Shown: positions 1 through 5,750 of the stretch, piece after piece
How the letters are laid out: every line of letters begins with the position of its first letter
Position numbering within the stretch: the stretch's first letter is position 1
Origin: Lachnospiraceae bacterium
GTDB taxonomy: Bacteria; Bacillota; Clostridia; Lachnospirales; Lachnospiraceae
Direction of reading: 5' to 3'
Length of the DNA stretch: 5,750 nt
Assembly: GCA_014804565.1 (NCBI GenBank)
Contig: JAAUZN010000034.1
Location: forward strand, 41,747 to 47,496
Translations under genes and position numbers: made by a program
The notes under the pieces: generated by a model
The model's input: only the letters and a program-made list of their open reading frames with translations
Told to the model about the DNA's origin: nothing
Database searches by the model: none

Positions 1-1527
1 TCTCTGGCGCTGCTTGCTCTTGCAGCGTTTCTGCTGCTCGGTTCGAGAGAACCGGTATTGTTTGATGACAGCGGAGCCTATATGCGGGTGAGGCGTGTCG
101 AGGGAGTTATGCCGATCTACCCGCTCTTTCTTTTGTTGAACCAATGTGTATTCGGTACGGAAAGCTATCTGTATGCTGTCGTGATCGAGCAGGCGGTTCT
201 GGCAGCAGGGTGCGTGGTTCTTTTTGTCAGGGTAGTCAGAGATGGGTTTGGCTTGAAGTATTGGGAATCATATCTGCTCTTTTTTCTGGCATTGCTTCCC
301 TTTACCGTGGATATGCCGCAGTCGATGGTATCGCAGCAGATCCTGACGGAGGGGATCGCATACGCGCTGTTTTATCTGTTTATGATCCTTCTCCTCAAGG
401 CGGTGTGGACGAAACGGTACACATGGATCGCGTGGGCTTTTGGAATGGCGGCCATTCTGTCGATGGTGCGCTCCCAGCTCCAGATATTGTTCGGGGTCTG
501 TGGGATCATTTTTCTGTACGTTGTCTGCAAAAGAAGAGCATGTGAAAAAAAGCTGCACTTTTTGGCGAGGGCTGCCGGGGGGCTCCTCGGATGTCTCTGT
601 ATATGCCTTGTGGGAATCCTTATCATAGCTGAGATCACTGCCGGATATAGAGAATTGGTCAAAAGCGACGGGAGCCTTAGGATATTTGCCATGAAAGTAC
701 AGTCTCCGGAAGCATATGAGGCGAAAAAAGAGACCGGTGAAGATGCGCAGAGTGAGAAGGCAGAGGAACTGGTAAATAAGGGATTTACCACAAGCCAGTA
801 TGTGAGCCTTATCTTTTCCCGCGGCATGTACGAGGCTGATCCGGAGGACGTGGAACTGTTTGATGACGAAGTGGTGAGAGGGTTGTATACAGCATTGTAT
901 CAGGCGGCGGACGCAGAGGAAGAGCGTTATACCTATGCCCGCGCCGGTCTGTGGATGTGGCAGGATATCGTCGGCGGGATCGGCAAGGTTGGGAAGACCT
1001 GTTTCATGACACCGTCGGAGTATTATGTGGAAAACTGCCCGGAGATCATTGCGTCGGATCATTTCAGCGATACGCGCAGCGCACATTTACAGCATATCGG
1101 CATCACGTTGATCAAGGCGCATTTCGGACGGTTCCTGTACCATACGCTGATGATGTTGCCACAGGCATTTATCTGTACTGTCTTTTTCCAGATCAGACCG
1201 ATTTATCTGCTGTGTCATCTGATGACGCTGTTCCTTTATCTGTCGGCGTTGGCGTTGATGATATGGGGATATGCGGATCGGAAGGCGGATCACAGGTGTG
1301 CGGAGTTCATGGCCCTTGTTCTGGGAAGTAATGTTGTGATGGTGATCGTTATATCGCTGGTATTCTTTGGACAGCAGCGGTATCTGGTATATAATTTTGG
1401 TGTTTTTTATGTCGCATACTATCTGCTTTTGCGGGAATTGTGGAATATCCATATCCGGGACAGGATCATGGCATATATCGCGGGACGGCGAGGAGACCGA
1501 AAGCTGCAGGTAAAGGAAGAGAGATGA
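1..1527 (+). CDS. Multi-pass membrane protein, GT-C type glycosyltransferase-like (5' end missing)
   Basis: The reading frame is open from the first base, so the true start lies upstream; the TTG at 58 is internal. The visible 508 residues contain roughly nine or more hydrophobic segments (about 1-14, 58-78, 88-105, 118-133, 141-155, 161-176, 191-212, 380-396, 400-423, 436-456, 463-478). After the first helix comes FDDSGAY (residues 21-27), then MPIYP (38-42). An acidic residue pair in the first outer loop, followed by a proline/tyrosine stretch, is typical of GT-C enzymes that use polyprenyl-phosphate sugars. A large charged loop (about 213-378) probably faces outside. The C-terminal QQRYLVYNF (458-466) resembles the Arg-Tyr motif near the end of many polysaccharide membrane proteins. 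The last codons overlap the next gene. I infer transfer of a lipid-linked sugar to a surface glycan; acceptor and sugar are unknown. A flippase or polymerase is an alternative, but the DDS motif argues for a transferase. Confidence 0.75.
   Translation, partial: SLALLALAAFLLLGSREPVLFDDSGAYMRVRRVEGVMPIYPLFLLLNQCVFGTESYLYAVVIEQAVLAAGCVVLFVRVVRDGFGLKYWESYLLFFLALLPFTVDMPQSMVSQQILTEGIAYALFYLFMILLLKAVWTKRYTWIAWAFGMAAILSMVRSQLQILFGVCGIIFLYVVCKRRACEKKLHFLARAAGGLLGCLCICLVGILIIAEITAGYRELVKSDGSLRIFAMKVQSPEAYEAKKETGEDAQSEKAEELVNKGFTTSQYVSLIFSRGMYEADPEDVELFDDEVVRGLYTALYQAADAEEERYTYARAGLWMWQDIVGGIGKVGKTCFMTPSEYYVENCPEIIASDHFSDTRSAHLQHIGITLIKAHFGRFLYHTLMMLPQAFICTVFFQIRPIYLLCHLMTLFLYLSALALMIWGYADRKADHRCAEFMALVLGSNVVMVIVISLVFFGQQRYLVYNFGVFYVAYYLLLRELWNIHIRDRIMAYIAGRRGDRKLQVKEER
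1512..1527 (+). promoter_or_regulatory. Ribosome binding site and ATGA stop/start overlap, GT-C gene to GT2 gene
   Basis: AAAGGAAG (1512-1519) precedes the ATG at 1524 by four bases. The ATG overlaps the TGA stop (1525-1527) of the upstream gene. This fixes the GT2 start at 1524 rather than at the in-frame ATG at 1440, which lies deep inside the preceding gene, and suggests translational coupling of the two proteins. Confidence 0.7.
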
Positions 1528-2255
1528 AACAGGAGCAACGCGTATTAGTTATCATACCGGCATACAATGAAGCCGAAAATATCGTGCATGTAGTAAATCA
1601 TATGATGGAGCAGGCGCCTCAGTATGATTATCTGGTGGTCAACGACGGTTCCACGGATAACACGCTGAAGCTGTGCCAGCAGGAGAACTTTCACTATCTC
1701 GACTTATCCGTCAACATGGGAATCGGCGGGGCTGTTCAGGCAGGATATATTTATGCCCGCAAGAATGACTATGATATTGCTGTGCAGATGGACGGGGACG
1801 GACAGCACGACATTGCTTATCTGGAAGAGATGTTGGCGCCCATCATCGCGCATAAGGCGGATGTGGTGATCGGTTCCCGCTTTCTGAAAAAGGAGGGGTT
1901 TCAGTCTTCGGCGAGCCGCCGGATGGGTATCAATATCCTGAGCGCTCTTATATGGCTGACCACGGGAAAGCGGATCATGGATGTGACCAGTGGTTATCGT
2001 GCGGTGAACAGGATGTTCATAGAGATCTACAGCAAGGATTATCCCATGGATTATCCGGAGCCGGAGGCCATTGTCTCGGCTATCATGCACCTGGGAAGGG
2101 TGCAGGAGATACCGGTGCAGATGCGGGCCAGAGAGGGAGGCGTCAGCTCTATTACCTTCAAAAAATCTATCTACTACATGATCAAGGTGACGCTGGCGAT
2201 CCTGCTCTGTCGTATGAGCTACGGGGTACGCAGGGCGAAGAGAGAGGATGTGTAA
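1524..2255 (+). CDS. Family 2 glycosyltransferase, DPM1-like (polyprenyl-phosphate sugar synthase type)
   Basis: This 243-residue protein is a GT-A fold family 2 glycosyltransferase. Motifs appear in the expected order: IIPAYNEAENI (10-20), VVNDGSTDNT with Asp41 for the nucleotide (38-47), NMGIGGAVQAG (64-74), QMDGDGQH with the metal-binding D90-x-D92 (88-95), GSRF (117-120), MDVTSGYRA (152-160) and the REGGVSS segment (203-209). The order and spacing match the dolichol-phosphate mannose synthase-like subgroup, which transfers a sugar from a nucleotide donor to a polyprenyl phosphate at the cytoplasmic membrane face. It has no paired C-terminal membrane helices like those of GtrB or ArnC; only a moderately hydrophobic stretch (215-233) could touch the membrane. 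The DUF2304 protein next door may supply the membrane part. The sugar (mannose, glucose or another) cannot be read from the sequence. The alternative start at 1440 would add 28 residues unlike the family N-terminus. Confidence 0.92.
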   Translation: MKQEQRVLVIIPAYNEAENIVHVVNHMMEQAPQYDYLVVNDGSTDNTLKLCQQENFHYLDLSVNMGIGGAVQAGYIYARKNDYDIAVQMDGDGQHDIAYLEEMLAPIIAHKADVVIGSRFLKKEGFQSSASRRMGINILSALIWLTTGKRIMDVTSGYRAVNRMFIEIYSKDYPMDYPEPEAIVSAIMHLGRVQEIPVQMRAREGGVSSITFKKSIYYMIKVTLAILLCRMSYGVRRAKREDV

Positions 2256-2264
2256 AGGAAGATT

Positions 2265-2270
2265 GGAGGA
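2265..2270 (+). promoter_or_regulatory. Ribosome binding site of the DUF2304 gene
   Basis: GGAGGA lies six bases before the ATG at 2277, within the 21-base gap after the GT2 stop. It is the strongest and best-spaced Shine-Dalgarno site in the window and supports this start. Confidence 0.75.
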
Positions 2271-2276
2271 GCGGAA

Positions 2277-2630
2277 ATGATACCTGCTACACTTAGAGTT
2301 ACGCTGATCGTTGCAGTGGTCTGCTATTTTATCATTATCCTGTACTTTTTGAAACAAAAGGCGCTGAACCTGAAATATACGTTGTTATGGCTGGTGGCAG
2401 GTCTGGTTATGGGGATTCTGGTGGCAGTACCGGAGCTTTTGGTGACGATCATCCATATATTCGGCATTCAGGATAATATGAACGGGTTGTTTATTTTTTC
2501 GATCGGGTTTATCATTATGATCCTGTTGTCCCTAACCTCGATCGCATCCAGACAGAACCGCAAGATACGGACATTGACACAGGAGCTGGCAATCCTGGAG
2601 AAGCGTGTGCGCGATTTGGAGAATAAATGA
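2277..2630 (+). CDS. DUF2304 family small membrane protein
   Basis: This 117-residue protein has three hydrophobic helices (about 6-25, 34-58 and 68-89). A charged heptad-like tail follows (92-117, with Leu100, Leu104, Leu107 and Leu114), likely a short cytoplasmic coiled coil. The size, the LKYTLLWLVAGLVMG segment (32-46) and the tail fit DUF2304 (Pfam PF10066), a family of unknown function that is often encoded beside DPM1-like family 2 glycosyltransferases, as here. I infer that it anchors the soluble GT2 enzyme to the membrane or helps to handle the polyprenyl-phosphate sugar. A flippase role like that of GtrA is possible but unproven. Its stop overlaps the start of the CotH-like gene, so the two are likely translated together. 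Confidence 0.85.
   Translation: MIPATLRVTLIVAVVCYFIIILYFLKQKALNLKYTLLWLVAGLVMGILVAVPELLVTIIHIFGIQDNMNGLFIFSIGFIIMILLSLTSIASRQNRKIRTLTQELAILEKRVRDLENK
2618..2630 (+). promoter_or_regulatory. Ribosome binding site and ATGA overlap, DUF2304 gene to CotH-like gene
   Basis: GGAGA (2618-2622) sits in the last codons of the DUF2304 gene. Two adjacent ATG codons follow, at 2627 and 2630. The first overlaps the TGA stop at 2628-2630 with a spacing of four bases; the second has a spacing of seven, nearer the optimum. The two starts differ by one methionine, and the sequence cannot decide between them. Confidence 0.6.
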
Positions 2631-4537
2631 TGTACAGGATGAGGCGGCGCAGCATACTCGGTCTTCTGCTTGTTTTTTTGATCGCAGTCGTTGTGTTTAT
2701 GGAAAAAAATGAATATGACCGCATACAGAGAGACGGTGATTACATGGAAAATCTCTGTTTTATCCTCGGCAATTCCATGTCGGAACAGCAGATATATTGC
2801 TTTACAGATAAAGCGGAGAATGTAAGTTATCTGTTTTTGCCGTCCTATGCAAGGCCGGGGGATGTGAAAATCTCTTTTGCGGGAGCAGAAAAGATAGTCT
2901 TTGCCGGAGAAGAGGGGGAAATTACCCTAAACAGCGGTGAGGAGATCGGCGCGCTGCAATATGATGAAAAATATGAGATGTATTTTTGCGGCAGGAAAGG
3001 GGAAAGGCTTGCAAAGCAGGAGATCGTCATCATGCACTCGGCCGGTCTTCCGGCCGTTTTTCTGGAGACGGACAGCGGCTCTATGAAGATGCTGGATTCA
3101 GACAAGGACTATGAGGAAAAAGGAAGGATCGTCCTGTTTGATACAGATGGCAATGTTGTCTGTGTGGATAAGTTAGACCGGATTTCGGGGCGCGGAAATT
3201 CCACATGGGCATATCCCAAAAAATCCTACGGCATCAGACTGAAAAACAGGGCAGATCTGTTCGGTATGGGAAGCGCCGACGGTTGGATCCTGTTGAGTAA
3301 TGTGGAGGACCGCTCCTATATTCGGAATAAGATCACATATGATATGGGTGTCGCGGCGGGCATGGAGGGTTCCCCGGAGTCGCAATACATCGATCTCTAT
3401 ATCAATCATAGATATCACGGCCTGTATCAGCTTTGTGAGAAGGTCGAGATCGATCCGGAGAGAGTGGCGATCAATGATCTGGAAGCGGAAAATAAAAAGT
3501 ATAACAGAGATATGGAAAATTACGGGCATTTTGAGACGGAGAGGCAAAAGGGTGTGGTGCTTCCCACGGAGCCGCGTGACCTGACGGGAGGCTATCTGTT
3601 GGAACGGGATGTCCCTGAGAAATACCGTGAGGAGGTCAGCGGATTCTACACGGATCATCTGGGAGATCTGTATACGATCAAACAGCCGGCCTATGCGTCG
3701 GAGGCGGAGGTGGCCTATATCAGCAGTCTTGTAAACGACATGGAGAAGGCCATCGTCTCAGAGGACGGTATCAATCCCGATAGCGGGATGCGTTATACGG
3801 ATTATATTGATATACATTCTTTTGCACAAAAATATATTGTGGAGGAACTGACCAAAAATAACGGAGGCGGTGCGACCAGCTCTTTTTTCTATAAACCGGA
3901 GGATGCGGTCAGCCAAAAACTGTTTGCCGGGCCGGTGTGGGATTACGACAAGGCATATGCGAATCTGGATGGCATAAACGAATCGACGCGGGATCTTTGT
4001 TACCTGATGCAAAGAGATTCTAACCCGACGCTGCTTTTCTTTCGTCTGAATGCGCATCCTGAGTTTCGACGTGAGGTGTCGGCATGTTACGCAGAATTTT
4101 TTGCGGATTATATGCAGACGATCCAAAATGAAAAGATTGACGAGTACATATCGGAAATCGACGCCGCCAAGGAAATGGATCTGGTCAGATGGAAGGAAAT
4201 TTACGGAGAATCCGTGGATTATGCGTATGAGATACAGAGAATTCGGGATTTCCTGACGGAGCGCAAGTCGTTTTTAGATCAGGTATGGACAGAGCAGAAG
4301 GAAATAGGTACGGTGTGTTTCTACTCGGAAGAGGGCGCGGTCCGCAATTATATGAGCGTGATAAAAGGGGAAAGCTTAAAGAGACTTCCGGGCAGAGAGC
4401 CGGGCACGTTGGATGGAGACCGGGTGTTTGACGGCTGGTATACAGAGGACGGTGCATATTTTGATGAAACGACGCCGGTTGGCGGGGATATCGCCGTATA
4501 TGCCAGGAGCCATGAGGATCCGGCGCAGGATGAATAG
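2627..4537 (+). CDS. CotH-family kinase-like protein, membrane-anchored, with C-terminal List_Bact repeat
   Basis: The protein has 636 residues. A basic start (MMYRMRRRS) precedes one hydrophobic segment (about 9-24), a signal anchor or signal peptide that would place the rest outside; no lipobox cysteine is visible. Residues about 55-135 are a beta-rich region I cannot name. From LPAVFLETDS (141-150) the CotH pattern begins: GRGNSTW (188-194), PKKSYGIRL (197-205), NVEDRSYIRNK (225-235), INHRYHGLYQLCEKVEID (259-276), GGYLLERD (321-328), FAQKYIVEELTKNN (399-412) and GPVWDYDKAYAN (435-446), where D439 and D441 are the likely metal-binding acids. The family is named for Bacillus CotH, an atypical protein kinase of the spore coat related to Fam20-type secretory kinases. 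Residues about 562-628 form a List_Bact repeat. Sitting among glycosyltransferases, this copy more likely acts on a surface glycan or secreted protein than on spore coat; that is inference. The frame is intact. Confidence 0.9.
   Translation: MMYRMRRRSILGLLLVFLIAVVVFMEKNEYDRIQRDGDYMENLCFILGNSMSEQQIYCFTDKAENVSYLFLPSYARPGDVKISFAGAEKIVFAGEEGEITLNSGEEIGALQYDEKYEMYFCGRKGERLAKQEIVIMHSAGLPAVFLETDSGSMKMLDSDKDYEEKGRIVLFDTDGNVVCVDKLDRISGRGNSTWAYPKKSYGIRLKNRADLFGMGSADGWILLSNVEDRSYIRNKITYDMGVAAGMEGSPESQYIDLYINHRYHGLYQLCEKVEIDPERVAINDLEAENKKYNRDMENYGHFETERQKGVVLPTEPRDLTGGYLLERDVPEKYREEVSGFYTDHLGDLYTIKQPAYASEAEVAYISSLVNDMEKAIVSEDGINPDSGMRYTDYIDIHSFAQKYIVEELTKNNGGGATSSFFYKPEDAVSQKLFAGPVWDYDKAYANLDGINESTRDLCYLMQRDSNPTLLFFRLNAHPEFRREVSACYAEFFADYMQTIQNEKIDEYISEIDAAKEMDLVRWKEIYGESVDYAYEIQRIRDFLTERKSFLDQVWTEQKEIGTVCFYSEEGAVRNYMSVIKGESLKRLPGREPGTLDGDRVFDGWYTEDGAYFDETTPVGGDIAVYARSHEDPAQDE
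3039..3061 (+). terminator. Terminator-like hairpin inside the CotH-like gene (possible attenuator)
   Basis: CGGCCGG (3039-3045), the loop TCTT (3046-3049) and CCGGCCG (3050-3056) form a perfect seven-pair stem made only of G-C pairs. Five T's follow directly (3057-3061). This is the layout of a rho-independent terminator on the coding strand, but it lies within codons for residues 138-145, just before the CotH domain. The T tract is short, and active translation would probably block folding. It could act as an attenuator when translation stalls, or be chance in GC-rich codons. Confidence 0.3.
4310..4510 (+). other. List_Bact (InlB B-like) repeat domain at the C-terminus of the CotH-like protein
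   Basis: Residues about 562-628 show the pattern of Listeria-Bacteroides repeats (Pfam PF09479): TVCFYSEEGAV, then a GESLKRLP turn, then RVFDGWYTEDG, FDETTPV and DIAVYARS. The key features are F-x-GWY, the F-D-x-x-T-P-V segment and the ending on an alternating hydrophobic strand. There is a single copy. Such beta-grasp-like repeats occur in extracellular proteins, which supports an outer location for the kinase domain. Confidence 0.75.
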
Positions 4538-4540
4538 GTG

Positions 4541-4570
4541 AAGGAGAGAATAAGAAAGGCAAGGGATATG
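4541..4570 (+). promoter_or_regulatory. Leader of the GT4 gene with competing ribosome binding sites
   Basis: The strongest site, AAGGAGAG (4541-4548), is 19 bases from the ATG at 4568, too far for normal use, and no standard start codon lies at the right distance. AAAGG (4555-4559) is eight bases before the ATG and probably serves it. An in-frame GTG at 4538, right after the CotH-like stop, has AGGA seven bases before it and is the alternative start, adding ten charged residues. Confidence 0.45.
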
Positions 4571-5686
4571 CTCAATATAGCAGTGGATCTGTTGTGGCTC
4601 CGGCCCAGACAGGTGGGGGGAACCGAATTTTATATCCGGAATTTATTGGATGGCTTCTTACAACTTAAGGAGCCTTTTCACCTTTTTTTGCTGGTATCCA
4701 AAGATAACAGGGCATCCCTGGAACATTACGGGCAGGATGAAAGGATCGATCTTCTGGAGACTAAGGTGGTCTCCGCCAATATCGCAGGGCGGATCTTGTG
4801 GCAGTTCTTTTGTCAAAACCGGTTTTTGAGAAAGCATGGCATCCGCAGATGTTTTATTCCGGTCTACTGCAGGCCTCTGCTAAACGGGGGGATCACCTAT
4901 GTCAATACGATCCACGATCTGCAGGCGGCGCATTACCCGGAATATCATCCTTTTCATGAGATCGCATACTCGAAGCTGTGCTGGTGGCTGGATACGCATT
5001 TTTCCAGACACATTGTGGCCATATCGGATTGGGTAAAGGAAGATATCATGGCGAGATACCACGTGAAGCCGGATCGGATCACCACGATCTACAATCCCAT
5101 CACGGTGGACGAGAAGGAGACGGTTCCCTTCGAACGGCTGGCAGACAGATACAATGTTCGGGAGAGTGGTTTCTATTACACGGTAGCTCAGCTGATCCCT
5201 CATAAGAATCTGGAAACCTTGATCGTGGTGATGGAGCAGATCAATAAAAACAGCGTCGATCTGCCGGACAAGTTGCTGATATCCGGTGTAAACGGAGAGA
5301 GCAGGGAGCGGCTGGAGGCACAGATCCGGGAGAGAGGCCTGGAGGAAAAGGTGATCCTCACGGGCTTTGTGGAGAATGCAGAGAGAAATACGCTGTACCA
5401 GCATTGCAGGGCGTTTCTGTTTCCCAGTGTGTTCGAGGGGTTTGGGATGCCGCCCGTGGAGGCGATGCTGTTCGGGGCGGTGGTGATCGCAGCGGACAGG
5501 ACCTGTATTCCGGAGGTTACCCAGGGGAAAGCGAATTATGTCAAAGATCCCTACGATGTGAAGGAGTGGATCCGAGTCATGCAGGAGCCGGTCAACCGGG
5601 TAGGGGAAGTGGATTTTGGCATGTACGACCAGATGCGGCTGACGGAGAAGTATTACAGGCTGTTATTGCGGTATCTGGAAGAATAG
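4568..5686 (+). CDS. Family 4 glycosyltransferase (GT-B fold, MtfB-like)
   Basis: With the ATG at 4568 the protein has 372 residues. It begins MLNIAVDLLWLRPRQVGGTE, matching the usual first strand and glycine loop of GT4 enzymes, so this start is preferred over the GTG at 4538 (382 residues). Further motifs are NTIHDLQ (113-119), IVAISDWVKED (149-159), the linker AQLIPHKN (207-214) with Lys213 near the donor phosphates, LTGFVEN (264-270) and FPSVFEGFGMPPVEAM (285-300), which contains the E290-x7-E298 nucleotide-sugar motif. The HDLQ segment and overall length fit the mannosyltransferase B-like subgroup, a retaining enzyme type that adds a sugar from a nucleotide donor in the cytoplasm. No membrane helix is visible; membrane contact would be peripheral. 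The exact sugar and linkage cannot be read from sequence. The gene begins about 30 bases after the CotH-like stop and is probably in the same transcript. Confidence 0.92.
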   Translation: MLNIAVDLLWLRPRQVGGTEFYIRNLLDGFLQLKEPFHLFLLVSKDNRASLEHYGQDERIDLLETKVVSANIAGRILWQFFCQNRFLRKHGIRRCFIPVYCRPLLNGGITYVNTIHDLQAAHYPEYHPFHEIAYSKLCWWLDTHFSRHIVAISDWVKEDIMARYHVKPDRITTIYNPITVDEKETVPFERLADRYNVRESGFYYTVAQLIPHKNLETLIVVMEQINKNSVDLPDKLLISGVNGESRERLEAQIRERGLEEKVILTGFVENAERNTLYQHCRAFLFPSVFEGFGMPPVEAMLFGAVVIAADRTCIPEVTQGKANYVKDPYDVKEWIRVMQEPVNRVGEVDFGMYDQMRLTEKYYRLLLRYLEE

Positions 5687-5720
5687 TTCTGAATAAACGG
5701 TTTTTGTAGTGTGAGCAGAG

Positions 5721-5750
5721 ATGGCTAAAATAAAGGATATCATATATGAA
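5721..5750 (+). CDS. Possible start of a further gene (3' part outside window)
   Basis: From the ATG at 5721 the frame reads MAKIKDIIYE and is open to the window edge. The other two + frames both hit stops in this stretch. A TGA at 5712-5714 in the same frame rules out a start further upstream. The upstream GTGAG is a weak ribosome binding site, and the 34-base gap after the GT4 gene holds no clear terminator, so the operon probably continues. Ten residues are too few to suggest a family. Confidence 0.45.
   Translation, partial: MAKIKDIIYE

Noticed and set aside
577..582. Runs of six G's (577-582, and near 4615-4620 and 4886-4891) as possible phase-variation sites
   Set aside because: Six bases is short for slipped-strand switching, and all three frames are intact.
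268..1086. Long - strand open frame of 272 codons
   Set aside because: It is antisense to the hydrophobic codons of the GT-C-like gene, has no recognisable motif, and has an odd Cys/His/Arg-rich composition typical of a shadow frame.
1440..1523. Upstream in-frame extension of the GT2 gene
   Set aside because: The extra 28 residues overlap the GT-C-like gene and do not look like a GT2 N-terminus. The ATG at 1524 has a ribosome binding site and starts the canonical first strand.
1704..2357. - strand open frame of 217 codons across the GT2/DUF2304 junction
   Set aside because: It lies opposite conserved GT2 motifs and spans a gene boundary. Its His/Arg-rich composition matches no family.
5687..5720. 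Terminator after the GT4 gene (T tract at 5701-5705)
   Set aside because: No stable stem precedes the T's; AAAC and GTTT are separated by only one base. The gap is more likely an operon-internal spacer.
1..5750. CRISPR arrays, insertion sequences, tRNA or rRNA genes, and att-like repeats
   Set aside because: I saw no regular direct repeats, transposase motifs, inverted-repeat ends or tRNA-like folds. Almost the whole window is coding.

Overview
The window looks like part of a surface-glycan (cell-wall polysaccharide or exopolysaccharide) assembly operon from a Gram-positive, probably clostridial bacterium; a Lachnospiraceae-like host is my best guess. The grounds are an intermediate base composition, purine-rich GGAGG-type ribosome binding sites, ATGA stop/start overlaps, and a CotH-family kinase carrying a C-terminal Listeria-Bacteroides type repeat. 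The host assignment is inference; no rRNA or other marker gene is present.

All genes lie on the + strand and are tightly packed. In order they are: (1) the 3' part of a large multi-pass membrane protein that resembles a GT-C type glycosyltransferase (1-1527, start lies before the window); (2) a soluble DPM1-like family 2 glycosyltransferase (1524-2255); (3) a three-helix DUF2304 membrane protein with a coiled-coil tail (2277-2630); (4) a membrane-anchored CotH-family kinase-like protein with a C-terminal List_Bact repeat (2627-4537); (5) a family 4 glycosyltransferase (about 4568-5686); (6) the first ten codons of a possible further gene (5721 to the window edge). Junctions 1/2 and 3/4 overlap by four bases (ATGA), and the other gaps are 21 to 34 bases. 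No convincing promoter or intergenic terminator is visible. There is no stretch over 300 bases without a gene.

A working model (inference) is as follows. The DPM1-like enzyme loads a sugar onto a polyprenyl phosphate at the inner membrane face, with the DUF2304 protein as a small membrane partner. The GT-C protein uses that lipid-linked sugar on the outer face. The GT4 enzyme adds a sugar from a nucleotide donor in the cytoplasm. The CotH-like protein is anchored with its kinase domain outside and may phosphorylate a surface glycan or protein. The two most notable points are the kinase inside a glycosyltransferase operon, and a perfect GC-rich hairpin followed by five T's inside the kinase gene.
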